Shown here one piece after another: positions 1 through 7,989 of a stretch of 64,000 nt of DNA (the stretch's first letter is position 1; each line of letters opens with the position of its first letter). The stretch is taken from the NCBI GenBank assembly GCA_040385645.1, contig JAZKGZ010000014.1:1-64000 (forward strand), read 5' to 3'. This DNA comes from JANXSS01 sp040385645 (GTDB taxonomy: Bacteria; Pseudomonadota; Gammaproteobacteria; Burkholderiales; Burkholderiaceae_D). The notes below the pieces were generated by a model, which saw only the letters and a program-made list of their open reading frames with translations, ran no database searches and was not told where the DNA came from. A program made the translations under genes and the position numbers.

Positions 1-35
1 GCCCTGCCCAATCGTAGGCGGGAATGGAGAAAAAA

Positions 36-710
36 GTGAACCAAGACCAAGATCAGGGCCAAGGCCTGATTGGTCGCAAGGTTGGCATGATGCGTATTTT
101 CACCGATGAGGGGGATTCAATTCCCGTCACCGTGGTGGACGTGTCGAACAACCGTGTGACGCAAATCAAAACACCCGAAACAGACGGTTATTGCGCTGTT
201 CAAGTGTCGTTTGGCCATCGTCGCGCCTCCCGCGTAAATAAGGCTGCTGCCGGTCACCATGCTAAGGCTGGCGTCGAAGCCGGTACCGCGCTCGTCGAAT
301 TCCGTATCTCCGCAGAACGCGCCAGTAGTTTGAAGCCGGGTGATCATATCGCCGCGACCTTATTTGAGGCTGGCCAAAAAGTCGATGTGCAAGGCACTTC
401 CATCGGCAAAGGTTACGCCGGTGTCATTAAGCGCTACAACTTCAGTTCAGGCCGAGCTACCCATGGTAACTCCCGCTCGCACAATGTGCCGGGCTCGATC
501 GGTATGGCGCAGGATCCTGGTCGGGTTTTTCCGGGCAAGCGCATGACCGGCCACATGGGTGACGTCACCGTTACGACCCAGAACCTGGAGATCGCGCGTG
601 TCGATGCAGATCGCCAGTTGCTACTGGTTAAAGGCGCTGTGCCCGGTGCAAAAAATGGTCGGGTGATTGTGTCTCCGGCCATCAAAATCAAAGCAAAGAA
701 GGGAGCCTAA
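36..710 (+). CDS. rplC: 50S ribosomal protein L3
   Basis: L3 is an early-assembling 50S protein near the peptidyl transferase centre. The conserved LIGRKVGMMRIFTDEGD start and the HGNSRSHNVPGSIGMAQDPG loop near residue 150 identify it, and the length (224 aa) is close to normal. I chose the GTG at 36 because GGAG lies six bases upstream. The ATG at 24 would add four residues and is an alternative. The N-terminus is unusual: a Gln/Asp-rich stretch (NQDQDQGQG) replaces the short Ser-Leu-Gly of most betaproteobacterial L3 proteins. It is the first complete gene in the window. rpsJ would be expected just upstream, and positions 1-35 appear to be spacer. rplD follows after 3 bases. Confidence 0.96.
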   Translation: MNQDQDQGQGLIGRKVGMMRIFTDEGDSIPVTVVDVSNNRVTQIKTPETDGYCAVQVSFGHRRASRVNKAAAGHHAKAGVEAGTALVEFRISAERASSLKPGDHIAATLFEAGQKVDVQGTSIGKGYAGVIKRYNFSSGRATHGNSRSHNVPGSIGMAQDPGRVFPGKRMTGHMGDVTVTTQNLEIARVDADRQLLLVKGAVPGAKNGRVIVSPAIKIKAKKGA

Positions 711-713
711 GCG

Positions 714-1334
714 ATGGAACTCAAGCTCCTGAATGACCAGGGTCAATCTGCCTCCAACGTTGCCGCGCCGGATACTATTTTTGGCCGCGATTACAATGAA
801 GCGCTGATACATCAAGTTGTCGTTGCCTATCAAGCAAACGCTCGCAGCGGTAACAGCAAGCAAAAAAATCGTGAAGAAGTACACCACACGACCAAAAAGC
901 CTTGGCGTCAAAAAGGTACCGGTCGTGCTCGCGCCGGTATGTCGTCCTCGCCATTGTGGCGTGGCGGCGGTCGGATTTTTCCGAATTCGCCTGATCAGAA
1001 TTACACCCACAAAGTCAACAAGAAGATGTATCGCGCAGGGGTTTGCTCGATCTTGTCGCAGTTGGCTCGGGAAGGCCGGATTTCAATCATCGAAGATCTT
1101 ATCGTCGATGCGCCTAAAACAAAGTTGCTGTCGCAGAAATTGAAGGGTATGGGGCTCGATTCCGTGCTGATCATCACCGACAGCATTGATGAAAATCTCG
1201 ACTTGGCATCACGCAATTTACCGCATGTACTGGTAGTCGAGCCGCGCCACGCGGATCCTGTGTCGTTGGTGTATTACAAAAAGATTGTAATCACAAAACA
1301 GGCGTTGGCAAAGATTGAGGAGATGCTGACATGA
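714..1334 (+). CDS. rplD: 50S ribosomal protein L4
   Basis: L4 is a 50S assembly protein with an extended loop lining the exit tunnel. In many bacteria it also acts as autogenous repressor of the S10 operon. The 206 aa protein carries the family loop RPWRQKGTGRARAG-like segment (here KPWRQKGTGRARAGMSSSP, near residue 62) and the C-terminal LPHVLVVEP region. The ATG follows the rplC stop by 3 bases, and the gene overlaps rplW by 4 bases (ATGA), so translation is probably coupled. Nothing unusual is seen. The internal shadow frames on either strand show no family features. Confidence 0.97.
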   Translation: MELKLLNDQGQSASNVAAPDTIFGRDYNEALIHQVVVAYQANARSGNSKQKNREEVHHTTKKPWRQKGTGRARAGMSSSPLWRGGGRIFPNSPDQNYTHKVNKKMYRAGVCSILSQLAREGRISIIEDLIVDAPKTKLLSQKLKGMGLDSVLIITDSIDENLDLASRNLPHVLVVEPRHADPVSLVYYKKIVITKQALAKIEEMLT

Positions 1335-1648
1335 GCGCGACCCAAAAGCATAGTGAAGAGCGCCTGATGAAAGTGTTGCTGGCACCGGTGATTTCCGAAA
1401 AGGCGACGTTCATTGCTGAAAAAAATGAGCAAGTCGTTTTTCTGGTCATGCCAGACGCAACCAAGCTGGAAATTAAAGCTGCTGTTGAAATGCTCTTTAA
1501 AGTTCAAGTCGAATCCGTTCAAGTTGCCAACCGCATGGGCAAGAAGAAGCGTTCCGGTAAATTTAACGGTCGTCGCAATCACACGCGTCGCGCATTCGTT
1601 TGCCTTCAACCCGGTCAAGAAATCAGTTTCACCGAGGAGGCTAAATAA
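1331..1648 (+). CDS. rplW: 50S ribosomal protein L23
   Basis: L23 sits at the tunnel exit and docks trigger factor and SRP. The 105 aa product has the family core LLAPVISEKAT near residue 16, FLVMPDATKLEIKAAVE in the middle and the basic KKKRSGKFNGRRNHTRRAFV loop. Its start overlaps the rplD stop as ATGA and its stop overlaps the rplB start as TAATG, so it sits in a tightly coupled S10-operon chain. The N-terminus is slightly longer than the minimum. An internal ATG at 1367 is possible, but the coupled start is preferred. Confidence 0.96.
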   Translation: MSATQKHSEERLMKVLLAPVISEKATFIAEKNEQVVFLVMPDATKLEIKAAVEMLFKVQVESVQVANRMGKKKRSGKFNGRRNHTRRAFVCLQPGQEISFTEEAK

Positions 1649-2475
1649 TGGCGCTCGTTAAAGTCAAACCGACTTCCCCCGGCCGTCGTGGCATGGTCAA
1701 GGTCGTCACGCCCGATCTGTTCAAAGGTCGACCTTTTGCGGGTCTCATCGAAGCGCAATCGAAAAGTGCGGGCCGTAATAATAACGGTCATATTACCACC
1801 CGTCATATCGGTGGCGGCCATAAGCAGCATTACCGCAAGATCGATTTCAAGCGCACTAAGGACGGTATTTCGGCCAAGGTTGAGCGCATCGAATACGATC
1901 CGAATCGCACTGCTAACATTGCACTCCTGTGCTACGCCGATGGCGAGCGCCAGTACATTATCGCGACCAAAGGTTTGGCTGTCGGTGATCAACTGATGAA
2001 CGGCTCGGAAGCTCCGATTAAGCCTGGCAATTGCCTGCCGATCAGGAATATTCCGGTCGGTACGATCATGCATTGCGTGGAAATGCTGCCAGGTAAAGGT
2101 GCGCAAATGGCACGTACTGCCGGTGCTGGCGTGGTTTTGATGGCGCGCGAAGGTACTTACGCTCAGGTGCGCTTGCGCTCCGGCGAAGTGCGTCGCGTAC
2201 ACGTCGAATGCCGTGCAACAGTAGGCGAGGTTGGCAACGCCGAACATAGCCTGCGCAAAATTGGTAAGGCTGGTGCGATGCGCTGGCGTGGTGTACGTCC
2301 TACCGTTCGCGGTGTGGTCATGAACCCGGTCGATCATCCGCACGGTGGTGGTGAGGGCAAGACAGCAGCCGGCCGTCATCCAGTATCGCCGTGGGGCCAA
2401 CAGACAAAAGGCAAGAAGACGCGTCGCAACAAGCGTACGACTTCTATGATCGTCTCTCGTCGTGGCAAGAAATAA
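1648..2475 (+). CDS. rplB: 50S ribosomal protein L2
   Basis: L2 is a universally conserved 23S-binding protein needed for subunit joining and peptidyl transfer. The 275 aa product is of normal length and shows the GRNNNGHITTRHIGGGHKQ motif near residue 43 and the highly conserved VMNPVDHPHGGGEGKT motif near residue 225. The GAGG upstream of the TAATG overlap serves as ribosome binding site. A 290-codon open frame lies antisense to it at 1615-2487, but it is only a shadow. Confidence 0.98.
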   Translation: MALVKVKPTSPGRRGMVKVVTPDLFKGRPFAGLIEAQSKSAGRNNNGHITTRHIGGGHKQHYRKIDFKRTKDGISAKVERIEYDPNRTANIALLCYADGERQYIIATKGLAVGDQLMNGSEAPIKPGNCLPIRNIPVGTIMHCVEMLPGKGAQMARTAGAGVVLMAREGTYAQVRLRSGEVRRVHVECRATVGEVGNAEHSLRKIGKAGAMRWRGVRPTVRGVVMNPVDHPHGGGEGKTAAGRHPVSPWGQQTKGKKTRRNKRTTSMIVSRRGKK

Positions 2476-2485
2476 GGAATAGCAC

Positions 2486-2761
2486 ATGACACGTTCACTA
2501 AAAAAAGGACCGTTCTGCGACGGTTATCTGGTAAAAAAAGTCGAGAAAGCGCAAGCGATCAAAGACAAGAAGCCTATAAAGACCTGGTCCCGCCGCTCGA
2601 CGATCATGCCGGACTTCATTGGGCTGACGATTGCTGTACATAATGGCAAGCTGCATATTCCTGTATACATCTCGGAAAATATGGTAGGTCATAAGCTCGG
2701 TGAATTTGCATTAACCCGTACGTTTAAGGGTCATGCTGCCGATAAGAAGGCAAAGAAATAA
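2486..2761 (+). CDS. rpsS: 30S ribosomal protein S19
   Basis: S19 is in the 30S head and contacts S13 and the A-site finger. The 91 aa product has the family start MTRSLKKGPFCDGYL and the conserved TWSRRSTIMPDFIG and GHKLGEFALTRTFKGH blocks. It lies 10 bases after rplB, preceded by AAGGAA, and 6 bases before rplV. Its length and residues are normal. Confidence 0.97.
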   Translation: MTRSLKKGPFCDGYLVKKVEKAQAIKDKKPIKTWSRRSTIMPDFIGLTIAVHNGKLHIPVYISENMVGHKLGEFALTRTFKGHAADKKAKK

Positions 2762-2767
2762 GGTCCA

Positions 2768-3100
2768 ATGATGGAAACTAAAGCTTCCCTGCGTGGTGTG
2801 CGTCTTTCGGCCCAAAAAGGCCGTCTCGTCGCAGACCTGATCCGCGGCAAAAAAGTTGATCAAGCTCTTAATATTTTGCAATTTAGTCCCAAGAAAGGCG
2901 CGGTCATCATCAAGCGCGTTCTCGAGTCTGCTATTGCAAATGCTGAACATAACGACGGTGCTGACATCGACGAGTTGAAAATCACGACGATTTACGTCGA
3001 AAAGGGGTCGGTTCTGAAGCGTTTTACAGCGCGTGCAAAAGGTCGGGGCGATCGTATTTCAAAACAATCCTGTCACATATACGTGACTGTCGGAAACTAA
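2768..3100 (+). CDS. rplV: 50S ribosomal protein L22
   Basis: L22 lines the peptide exit tunnel with a beta-hairpin, and changes there affect macrolide action. The 110 aa product has KASLRGVRLSAQKGRLVADL at its start, the central ESAIANAEHNDGADIDEL block and the C-terminal RAKGRGDRISKQSCHI segment. Two consecutive ATG codons (2768 and 2771) are possible starts. AAGG lies just upstream and favours the second slightly. It is followed by rpsC after 9 bases with GGGG as binding site. Confidence 0.96.
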   Translation: MMETKASLRGVRLSAQKGRLVADLIRGKKVDQALNILQFSPKKGAVIIKRVLESAIANAEHNDGADIDELKITTIYVEKGSVLKRFTARAKGRGDRISKQSCHIYVTVGN

Positions 3101-3109
3101 GGGGTCAAG

Positions 3110-3967
3110 ATGGGTCAGAAGATACATCCAACCGGTTTTCGTCTTTCAGTCACACGTAACTGGGGCTCCCGTTGGTACGCAGGCAATAATAGTTTTGCCA
3201 AAATGCTCAATGAAGACCTTAAAGTCCGCGCGTATTTAAAGACAAAGCTAAAGAACGCATCGGTCGGCCGCGTGGTCATCGAGCGTCCTGCGAAAAATGC
3301 TCGAATTACTATTTACAGCTCCCGTCCAGGCGTCGTGATCGGTAAAAAAGGCGAGGATATCGAAGTCTTGAAAGCTGCGTTGACGAAAATGATGGGCGTG
3401 CCGGTGCACGTCAATATCGAGGAAATTCGCAAGCCCGAAACCGATGCGCAACTGATCGCTGCATCAATCGCGCAACAGCTCGAAAAGCGCATCATGTTCC
3501 GCCGCGCAATGAAGCGTGCAATGCAAAATGCGATGCGCCTTGGTGCGTTAGGCATCAAGATCATGTCATCCGGTAGACTCAACGGCATCGAAATCGCTCG
3601 TAAAGAGTGGTATCGCGAAGGGCGGGTTCCGCTGCATACGCTGCGTGCTGATATCGACTACGGATTCGAAGAAGCGCTTACCACTTACGGCATCATCGGT
3701 ATCAAGGTTTGGGTCTACAAAGGCGATCGCCTTGCCAGTGGTGAGGCACCAACGATCGATATGACATCCGACGAAGAAAAGCGACGCCGTGCGCCGCGCC
3801 GTGACGATGGCAAACCGACTAGCCGCCCACGTACGCCACGTCCTGACGGAGCGCCAGGCATGGGTGCGCCAGGTTTGGCGCCTGCAGCAAAACGGGTCCG
3901 CTCGCGCAAACCGGATGGTGCACCAGACGGTGCGACAACAGTTTCAGCAGTGAAAGCAGGAGAATAA
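3110..3967 (+). CDS. rpsC: 30S ribosomal protein S3 with long basic C-terminal tail
   Basis: S3 lies at the mRNA entry channel and takes part in mRNA unwinding. The MGQKIHPTGFRLSVTRNW start, the KH-domain GVVIGKKGEDIE loop near residue 75 and the central MSSGRLNGIEIARKEWYREG block are clear. At 285 aa it is some 50-70 residues longer than a typical bacterial S3. The extra part (from about residue 218) is a Pro/Arg/Gly-rich, probably disordered tail with RAPRRDDGKPTSRPRTPRP. Tails of this kind are known to me from Oxalobacteraceae and relatives, which supports the taxonomic guess. rplP follows after 2 bases. Confidence 0.97.
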   Translation: MGQKIHPTGFRLSVTRNWGSRWYAGNNSFAKMLNEDLKVRAYLKTKLKNASVGRVVIERPAKNARITIYSSRPGVVIGKKGEDIEVLKAALTKMMGVPVHVNIEEIRKPETDAQLIAASIAQQLEKRIMFRRAMKRAMQNAMRLGALGIKIMSSGRLNGIEIARKEWYREGRVPLHTLRADIDYGFEEALTTYGIIGIKVWVYKGDRLASGEAPTIDMTSDEEKRRRAPRRDDGKPTSRPRTPRPDGAPGMGAPGLAPAAKRVRSRKPDGAPDGATTVSAVKAGE

Positions 3968-3969
3968 TC

Positions 3970-4389
3970 ATGCTGCAACCAGCACGTAGAAAATATCGCA
4001 AAGAGCAGAAAGGTCGTAACAAAGGCATTTCTCATGCACGCGGTACGGCAGTGTCATTCGGCGAATTCGGTTTGAAAGCAATTGGACGCGGACGCATTAC
4101 CGCTCGCCAGATTGAGGCAGCACGTCGCGCGATGACGCGTCACATTAAACGTGGCGGTCGGATCTGGATTCGCATTTTTCCAGACAAGCCAATTTCTCAA
4201 AAACCTGCCGAGGTCCGCATGGGTAACGGCAAGGGTAATCCTGAGTACTATGTCGCGGAAATTCAGCCCGGTAAAATGTTGTATGAGATGGATGGCGTCG
4301 ACGAGACATTGGCGCGGGAAGCATTTCGCCTTGCGGCTGCCAAGCTACCGCTTTTGACAACGTTTGTCGTGCGCCAGGTTGGCCAATAA
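3970..4389 (+). CDS. rplP: 50S ribosomal protein L16
   Basis: L16 contacts the elbow of A- and P-site tRNA and is a late assembly protein. The 139 aa product begins MLQPARRKYRKEQKGRNKG and carries GRITARQIEAARRAMTRHIK, RGGRIWIRIFPDKPI and the conserved RMGNGKGNPEYYVAEIQPG near residue 80. The length is normal. The start is 2 bases after the rpsC stop with AGGAG upstream. It is followed by rpmC after 10 bases. Confidence 0.97.
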   Translation: MLQPARRKYRKEQKGRNKGISHARGTAVSFGEFGLKAIGRGRITARQIEAARRAMTRHIKRGGRIWIRIFPDKPISQKPAEVRMGNGKGNPEYYVAEIQPGKMLYEMDGVDETLAREAFRLAAAKLPLLTTFVVRQVGQ

Positions 4390-4399
4390 GGGAGTGAAT

Positions 4400-4591
4400 A
4401 TGAAAGCATCAGATCTCCGCGGCAAGGATGCAACCGCGCTGACCAAGGAATTGAAAGATTTGCTGAAAGCGCAGTTCGGTTTGCGTATGCAAATTGCGAC
4501 CCAACAGCTCAACAATACGTCGCAGCTAAAAAAAGTGCGGCGTGATATCGCTCGGGTTAAAACAGTGATGAATGTGAAGGACGCCAAATAA
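4400..4591 (+). CDS. rpmC: 50S ribosomal protein L29
   Basis: L29 is a small helical protein by the tunnel exit, next to L23. The product is 63 aa (MKASDLRGKDATALTKELKD at the start, KVRRDIARVKTVMN near the end). The reading frame stays open upstream to 4364, but that part overlaps rplP in another frame. The ATG at 4400, preceded by GGGAG, gives the family's normal start. It overlaps rpsQ by one base (TAATG). Confidence 0.95.
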   Translation: MKASDLRGKDATALTKELKDLLKAQFGLRMQIATQQLNNTSQLKKVRRDIARVKTVMNVKDAK

Positions 4592-4863
4592 TGAATGAGC
4601 CAGTCAAACCAGCGCTGAAGCGCACACTGATCGGTAAAGTGGTGTCCGATAAGATGGAAAAAACCGTCACTGTATTGATCGAGCGTCATGTCAAACATCC
4701 GCTCTACGGCAAAATTATTATGCGTTCGAACAAATATCATGCGCACAATGAAGGTAACGCTGCCAAAGCAGGCGATATGGTCGAGATCCAAGAGGGGCGT
4801 CCAATATCCAAGACCAAAGCCTGGAGTGTCACACGCGTCATTCAAACGGCACAAATTGTTTAA
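4591..4863 (+). CDS. rpsQ: 30S ribosomal protein S17
   Basis: S17 is an OB-fold 16S-binding protein acting in early 30S assembly. The 90 aa product has RTLIGKVVSDKMEKTVTVLI near the start and KHPLYGKIIMRSNKYHAHNE in the centre, with a C-terminal PISKTKAWSV block. It starts inside the rpmC stop codon (TAATG). A 233-base gap follows before rplN, the longest gap in this half of the ribosomal cluster. Confidence 0.96.
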   Translation: MNEPVKPALKRTLIGKVVSDKMEKTVTVLIERHVKHPLYGKIIMRSNKYHAHNEGNAAKAGDMVEIQEGRPISKTKAWSVTRVIQTAQIV

Positions 4864-5096
4864 TTAGTGATTGCGTAGCCGGTATATCGATGTGATAATG
4901 ACGGGCTTCGCTTCTGATCTTTGTATGTATGTGCTCATGCGCATATCTTTCATCGAGTCGAACAAGAAAAATTTTAGATTCAAGTTTTGGAATTCATCCA
5001 CCTCATCGGTGCTTTTATAAAGTACTTACGAGACCAAGACTGACCGTAGTGCCGCATGGTGTGGCGTCAACGGGTTAAGTTGGGAAAGAAAACATT
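4864..5096 (+). promoter_or_regulatory. leader or promoter region between rpsQ and rplN
   Basis: This 233-base gap lies where the S10 and spc operons usually meet. It has no open frame and is more AT-rich than the flanking genes. It probably contains the spc promoter and 5' leader. I could not define a -35/-10 pair with normal spacing: TATAAA occurs near 5014, but the TTGGAA upstream of it is too far away. The rplN ribosome binding site is GGGAAAG shortly before 5097. Confidence 0.45.
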
Positions 5097-5465
5097 ATGA
5101 TTCAGACAGAAAGCCGGCTAGAAGTAGCCGACAACACTGGTGCGCGTGAAGTTCTTTGCATCAAGGTGTTGGGAGGATCAAAGCGCCGTTATGCAGGCAT
5201 CGGCGATTTAATTAAAGTCACAATCAAAGTCGCCGCCCCGCGTGGTCGTGTGAAAAAGGGCGAGATTTATTTCGCGGTGGTCGTCCGAACCGCCAAAGGT
5301 GTCCGGCGTCAAGATGGGTCCCTGATTAAATTCGACGGCAACGCATGCGTTTTGCTCAACGCAAAACATGAGCCGATTGGTACCCGTATCTTTGGGCCGG
5401 TAACCCGTGAGTTGCGTACCGAACGATTCATGAAAATCGTCTCGCTCGCGCCTGAAGTTTTGTAA
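5097..5465 (+). CDS. rplN: 50S ribosomal protein L14
   Basis: L14 is at the subunit interface, forms bridges to 16S rRNA and is the target of the silencing factor RsfS. The 122 aa length is standard. MIQTESRLEVADNTGAREVL opens the protein, and KVAAPRGRVKKGEIYFAVVV and GTRIFGPVTRELR are the conserved later blocks. It is the first gene of the spc part and is followed by rplX after 9 bases with AAGGAG as binding site. Confidence 0.98.
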   Translation: MIQTESRLEVADNTGAREVLCIKVLGGSKRRYAGIGDLIKVTIKVAAPRGRVKKGEIYFAVVVRTAKGVRRQDGSLIKFDGNACVLLNAKHEPIGTRIFGPVTRELRTERFMKIVSLAPEVL

Positions 5466-5474
5466 GGAGCCATC

Positions 5475-5792
5475 ATGGACAAAATTTGTAAGGACGACAG
5501 TGTCATCGTGCTGACTGGAAAAGACAAAGGTAAGCGCGGTACCGTCACCAAAAGGGTTGATGCAAACTACCTGTTAGTCGACGGTGTAAATGTGGCGAAA
5601 AAAGCGACCAAGCCTAATCCGATGACCGGCACCACTGGCGGCATCGTCAACAAAACTATGCCAATTCATGTTTCAAACGTGGCCTTGTTCAATGCTGCCA
5701 CAGGAAAATCTGATCGCGCGGGCGTGAAAATAGTCGATGGCAAAAAAATCCGCGTCTATAAATCCAGCGGTGAATCCGTTAAGGTGCAATAA
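5475..5792 (+). CDS. rplX: 50S ribosomal protein L24
   Basis: L24 is one of the two initiators of 50S assembly. The 105 aa product has a KOW motif near residues 9-30 (VIVLTGKDKGKRGTVTKRV) and the conserved PNPMTGTTGGIVNKTMPIHV block in the centre. The start follows AAGGAG, and rplE starts 3 bases after the stop. No anomalies are seen. Confidence 0.96.
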   Translation: MDKICKDDSVIVLTGKDKGKRGTVTKRVDANYLLVDGVNVAKKATKPNPMTGTTGGIVNKTMPIHVSNVALFNAATGKSDRAGVKIVDGKKIRVYKSSGESVKVQ

Positions 5793-5795
5793 ATT

Positions 5796-6335
5796 ATGGC
5801 CCGCCTACAAGAAGTCTATCTGAAAAAAGTGGCACCGGAATTGTCAGCCAAATTTGGCTACAAGTCTGCGATGGAAGTGCCGCGCATTTTGAAAATCACT
5901 TTGAACATGGGTTTGTCTGAGGCTATCGCCGATAAGAAAATTATCGAGCATGCCGTTGGGGATCTGACCAAAATCGCTGCGCAGAAACCAGTTGTGACGA
6001 AAGCGAAAAAAGCGATCGCTGGCTTCAAGATTCGTGAAGGGTATCCAATCGGATGCATGGTCACGCTTCGAGGCGCACGGATGTTTGAATTTCTGGATCG
6101 TTTGATTACTGTGGCTTTGCCGCGCGTTCGGGATTTCCGTGGCGTATCCGGCCGTGCATTCGATGGCCGTGGTAATTACAACATCGGTATCAAAGAGCAA
6201 ATTATTTTCCCCGAGATTGAGTACGACAAAATTGACGTGTTGCGTGGAATGAATATCAGTATCACGACAACTGCGAAGACCGACGATGAAGCAAAAGCGC
6301 TTCTCGCCGCATTTAAATTTCCGTTCAAAAACTGA
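5796..6335 (+). CDS. rplE: 50S ribosomal protein L5
   Basis: L5 binds 5S rRNA and P-site tRNA in the central protuberance. It is 179 aa, as usual. The family blocks are EVPRILKITLNMGLSEA near residue 27, REGYPIGCMVTLRG near 78 and FDGRGNYNIGIKEQIIFPEI near 121. The region around its start is where S8 represses the spc operon in E. coli. I did not verify such a structure here. rpsN follows after 7 bases. Confidence 0.97.
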   Translation: MARLQEVYLKKVAPELSAKFGYKSAMEVPRILKITLNMGLSEAIADKKIIEHAVGDLTKIAAQKPVVTKAKKAIAGFKIREGYPIGCMVTLRGARMFEFLDRLITVALPRVRDFRGVSGRAFDGRGNYNIGIKEQIIFPEIEYDKIDVLRGMNISITTTAKTDDEAKALLAAFKFPFKN

Positions 6336-6342
6336 GGTTGCC

Positions 6343-6648
6343 ATGGCAAAACTGGCCCTGATTAACCGCGAGCAAAAACGTGCAGACCTGGTAAAGAAGT
6401 ACGCCGGCAAGCGCGCGCAGCTCAAAGCAATCATCGATGACCAATCGAAATCGGAAGAAGACCGTTATGAGGCGCGCTTGAAGTTGCAGGCACTGCCGCG
6501 TAACTCCGCGCCGACCCGCCAACGTAATCGTTGTGCACTAACCGGTCGTCCCCGTGGCACCTTCCGTAAATTCGGTTTGGCCCGTACCAAGATCCGTGAA
6601 ATCGCCATGCGTGGCGAGATTCCGGGCATGACAAAAGCCAGCTGGTAA
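6343..6648 (+). CDS. rpsN: 30S ribosomal protein S14, zinc-independent form
   Basis: S14 is in the 30S head. The 101 aa product has the long, C-minus form: the CxxC pairs of the short zinc form are absent, and PRNSAPTRQRNRCALTGRPR replaces them. The C-terminal FGLARTKIREIAMRGEIPGM is typical. The frame is open upstream to 6286 within rplE, but the ATG at 6343 after GAGG gives the normal MAKLALINREQKR start. It is followed by rpsH after 14 bases. Confidence 0.97.
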   Translation: MAKLALINREQKRADLVKKYAGKRAQLKAIIDDQSKSEEDRYEARLKLQALPRNSAPTRQRNRCALTGRPRGTFRKFGLARTKIREIAMRGEIPGMTKASW

Positions 6649-6662
6649 TAGGAGAATAAGCG

Positions 6663-7058
6663 ATGAGTATGAGCGATCCTATCGCCGATATGCTGACCCG
6701 TATCCGCAATGCGCAAGTCGTACAAAAGGTTTCGGTAGTAATGCCGTCATCGAAGGTCAAGATTGCAATTGCCAAAGTCCTGAAGGACGAGGGTTACATT
6801 GAGGATTTTGCGGTGTCTGAAGACGCTGGAAAAGCAGAGTTGAATATAGGCTTGAAGTATTACGCGGGTCGCCCCGTTATAGAGCGTTTAGAGCGGGTTT
6901 CACGTCCCGGGTTGCGTGTGTACAAAGGCAGAGATGCCATACCGAACGTCATGAACGGTTTGGGCGTCGCGATCGTTTCGACACCCCAGGGTGTTATGAC
7001 GGATCGCAAAGCGCGCGCAACCGGCGTCGGTGGCGAAGTCATTTGTTACGTCGCTTAA
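6663..7058 (+). CDS. rpsH: 30S ribosomal protein S8
   Basis: S8 is a central 16S-binding assembly protein and, in E. coli, the autogenous repressor of the spc operon. The 131 aa product begins MSMSDPIADMLTRIRNAQ and ends with GVMTDRKARATGVGGEVICY, the conserved C-terminal signature. A second ATG at 6669 is an equally plausible start. AGGAG lies upstream of both. rplF follows after 10 bases. Confidence 0.97.
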   Translation: MSMSDPIADMLTRIRNAQVVQKVSVVMPSSKVKIAIAKVLKDEGYIEDFAVSEDAGKAELNIGLKYYAGRPVIERLERVSRPGLRVYKGRDAIPNVMNGLGVAIVSTPQGVMTDRKARATGVGGEVICYVA

Positions 7059-7068
7059 GGAGCCGAAC

Positions 7069-7602
7069 ATGTCACGTGTAGGAAAAATGCCGATTGCTTT
7101 ACCTAAAGGTGCGGAAGCGACGATCTCTGCAGAGCAGATCGTGGTCAAAGGTCCGTTAGGCACGTTGCAACAAAGCCTCAATGGCCTTGTGAAGGTTGTT
7201 TTAACGGATAGTGTTTTAAGTTTCGAAGCAGCGAACGATAGTAGCGAAGCCAACGCGATGTCGGGCACATTGCGTGCCATCGTGAACAACATGGTGCAAG
7301 GCGTAACCAAGGGTTTCGAGAAAAAGCTTGTTTTGGTAGGCGTGGGTTTTAAAGCCCAGGCGCAAGGTGACAAGCTAAATCTGGCGCTCGGTTTTTCGCA
7401 TCCTGTTGTACATCAAATGCCGTCCGGTGTGAAATGTGCAACACCTACGCCAACGGAAATCGTGATCAGTGGAATCGATCGCCAACAAGTTGGGCAGGTT
7501 GCGGCAGAAGTTTGCGCGTATCGCAAGAAAGACCCTTACAAGGGCAAGGGCGTCCGACTATTTGGCACTACGGTTGTGCTCAAAGAAACTAAGAAGAAGT
7601 AA
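7069..7602 (+). CDS. rplF: 50S ribosomal protein L6
   Basis: L6 sits near the sarcin-ricin loop and factor-binding site. The 177 aa product (MSRVGKMPIALPKGAE start) has the duplicated L6 fold and the C-terminal RKKDPYKGKGVRLFG signature near residue 155. The start at 7069 follows AGGAG. An upstream in-frame extension to 7030 overlaps rpsH and was discarded. It is 12 bases from rplR. Confidence 0.97.
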   Translation: MSRVGKMPIALPKGAEATISAEQIVVKGPLGTLQQSLNGLVKVVLTDSVLSFEAANDSSEANAMSGTLRAIVNNMVQGVTKGFEKKLVLVGVGFKAQAQGDKLNLALGFSHPVVHQMPSGVKCATPTPTEIVISGIDRQQVGQVAAEVCAYRKKDPYKGKGVRLFGTTVVLKETKKK

Positions 7603-7614
7603 TAGGGATTGATC

Positions 7615-7977
7615 ATGGACAAGAAACAATCACGCTTGCGTCGCGGTCGTCAGACCAGGGCGAAAATTGCTGAGTTGAAGGTCAATCGGCTAGCGGTGCA
7701 TCGTACGAATTCACACATTTATGCGACGATCATCAGCCCGGATTCCAAAATATTAGCGTCGGCGTCGACGTTGGAAGCGGAAGTTAGGCTGGAGTTGGCC
7801 GGACAATCTGGTAAAGGTGGTAATGCTGCTGCAGCTACCTTGATTGGTAAGCGCATCGCGGAAAAAGCGTTAACGGTTGGCGTTACTGAAGTTGGATTCG
7901 ACCGCGCTGGTAATCGCTACCATGGCCGTGTCAAAGCGTTAGCTGAGGCTGCGCGTGAAGCTGGTCTGAAATTCTAA
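7615..7977 (+). CDS. rplR: 50S ribosomal protein L18
   Basis: L18 binds 5S rRNA in the central protuberance. The 120 aa product starts MDKKQSRLRRGRQTRAKIAE and has the conserved VHRTNSHIYATII segment and the C-terminal FDRAGNRYHGRVKALAEAAR signature. The ATG at 7615 is preferred over the TTG at 7609 because of the AGGG spacing and family length. It is followed by rpsE after 12 bases. Confidence 0.96.
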   Translation: MDKKQSRLRRGRQTRAKIAELKVNRLAVHRTNSHIYATIISPDSKILASASTLEAEVRLELAGQSGKGGNAAAATLIGKRIAEKALTVGVTEVGFDRAGNRYHGRVKALAEAAREAGLKF

Positions 7978-7989
7978 GGAAGAATCGTT

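Noticed and set aside
1615..2487. A 290-codon - strand open frame
   Set aside because: It is exactly antisense to rplB, has no family features and arises from the codon bias of the ribosomal gene.
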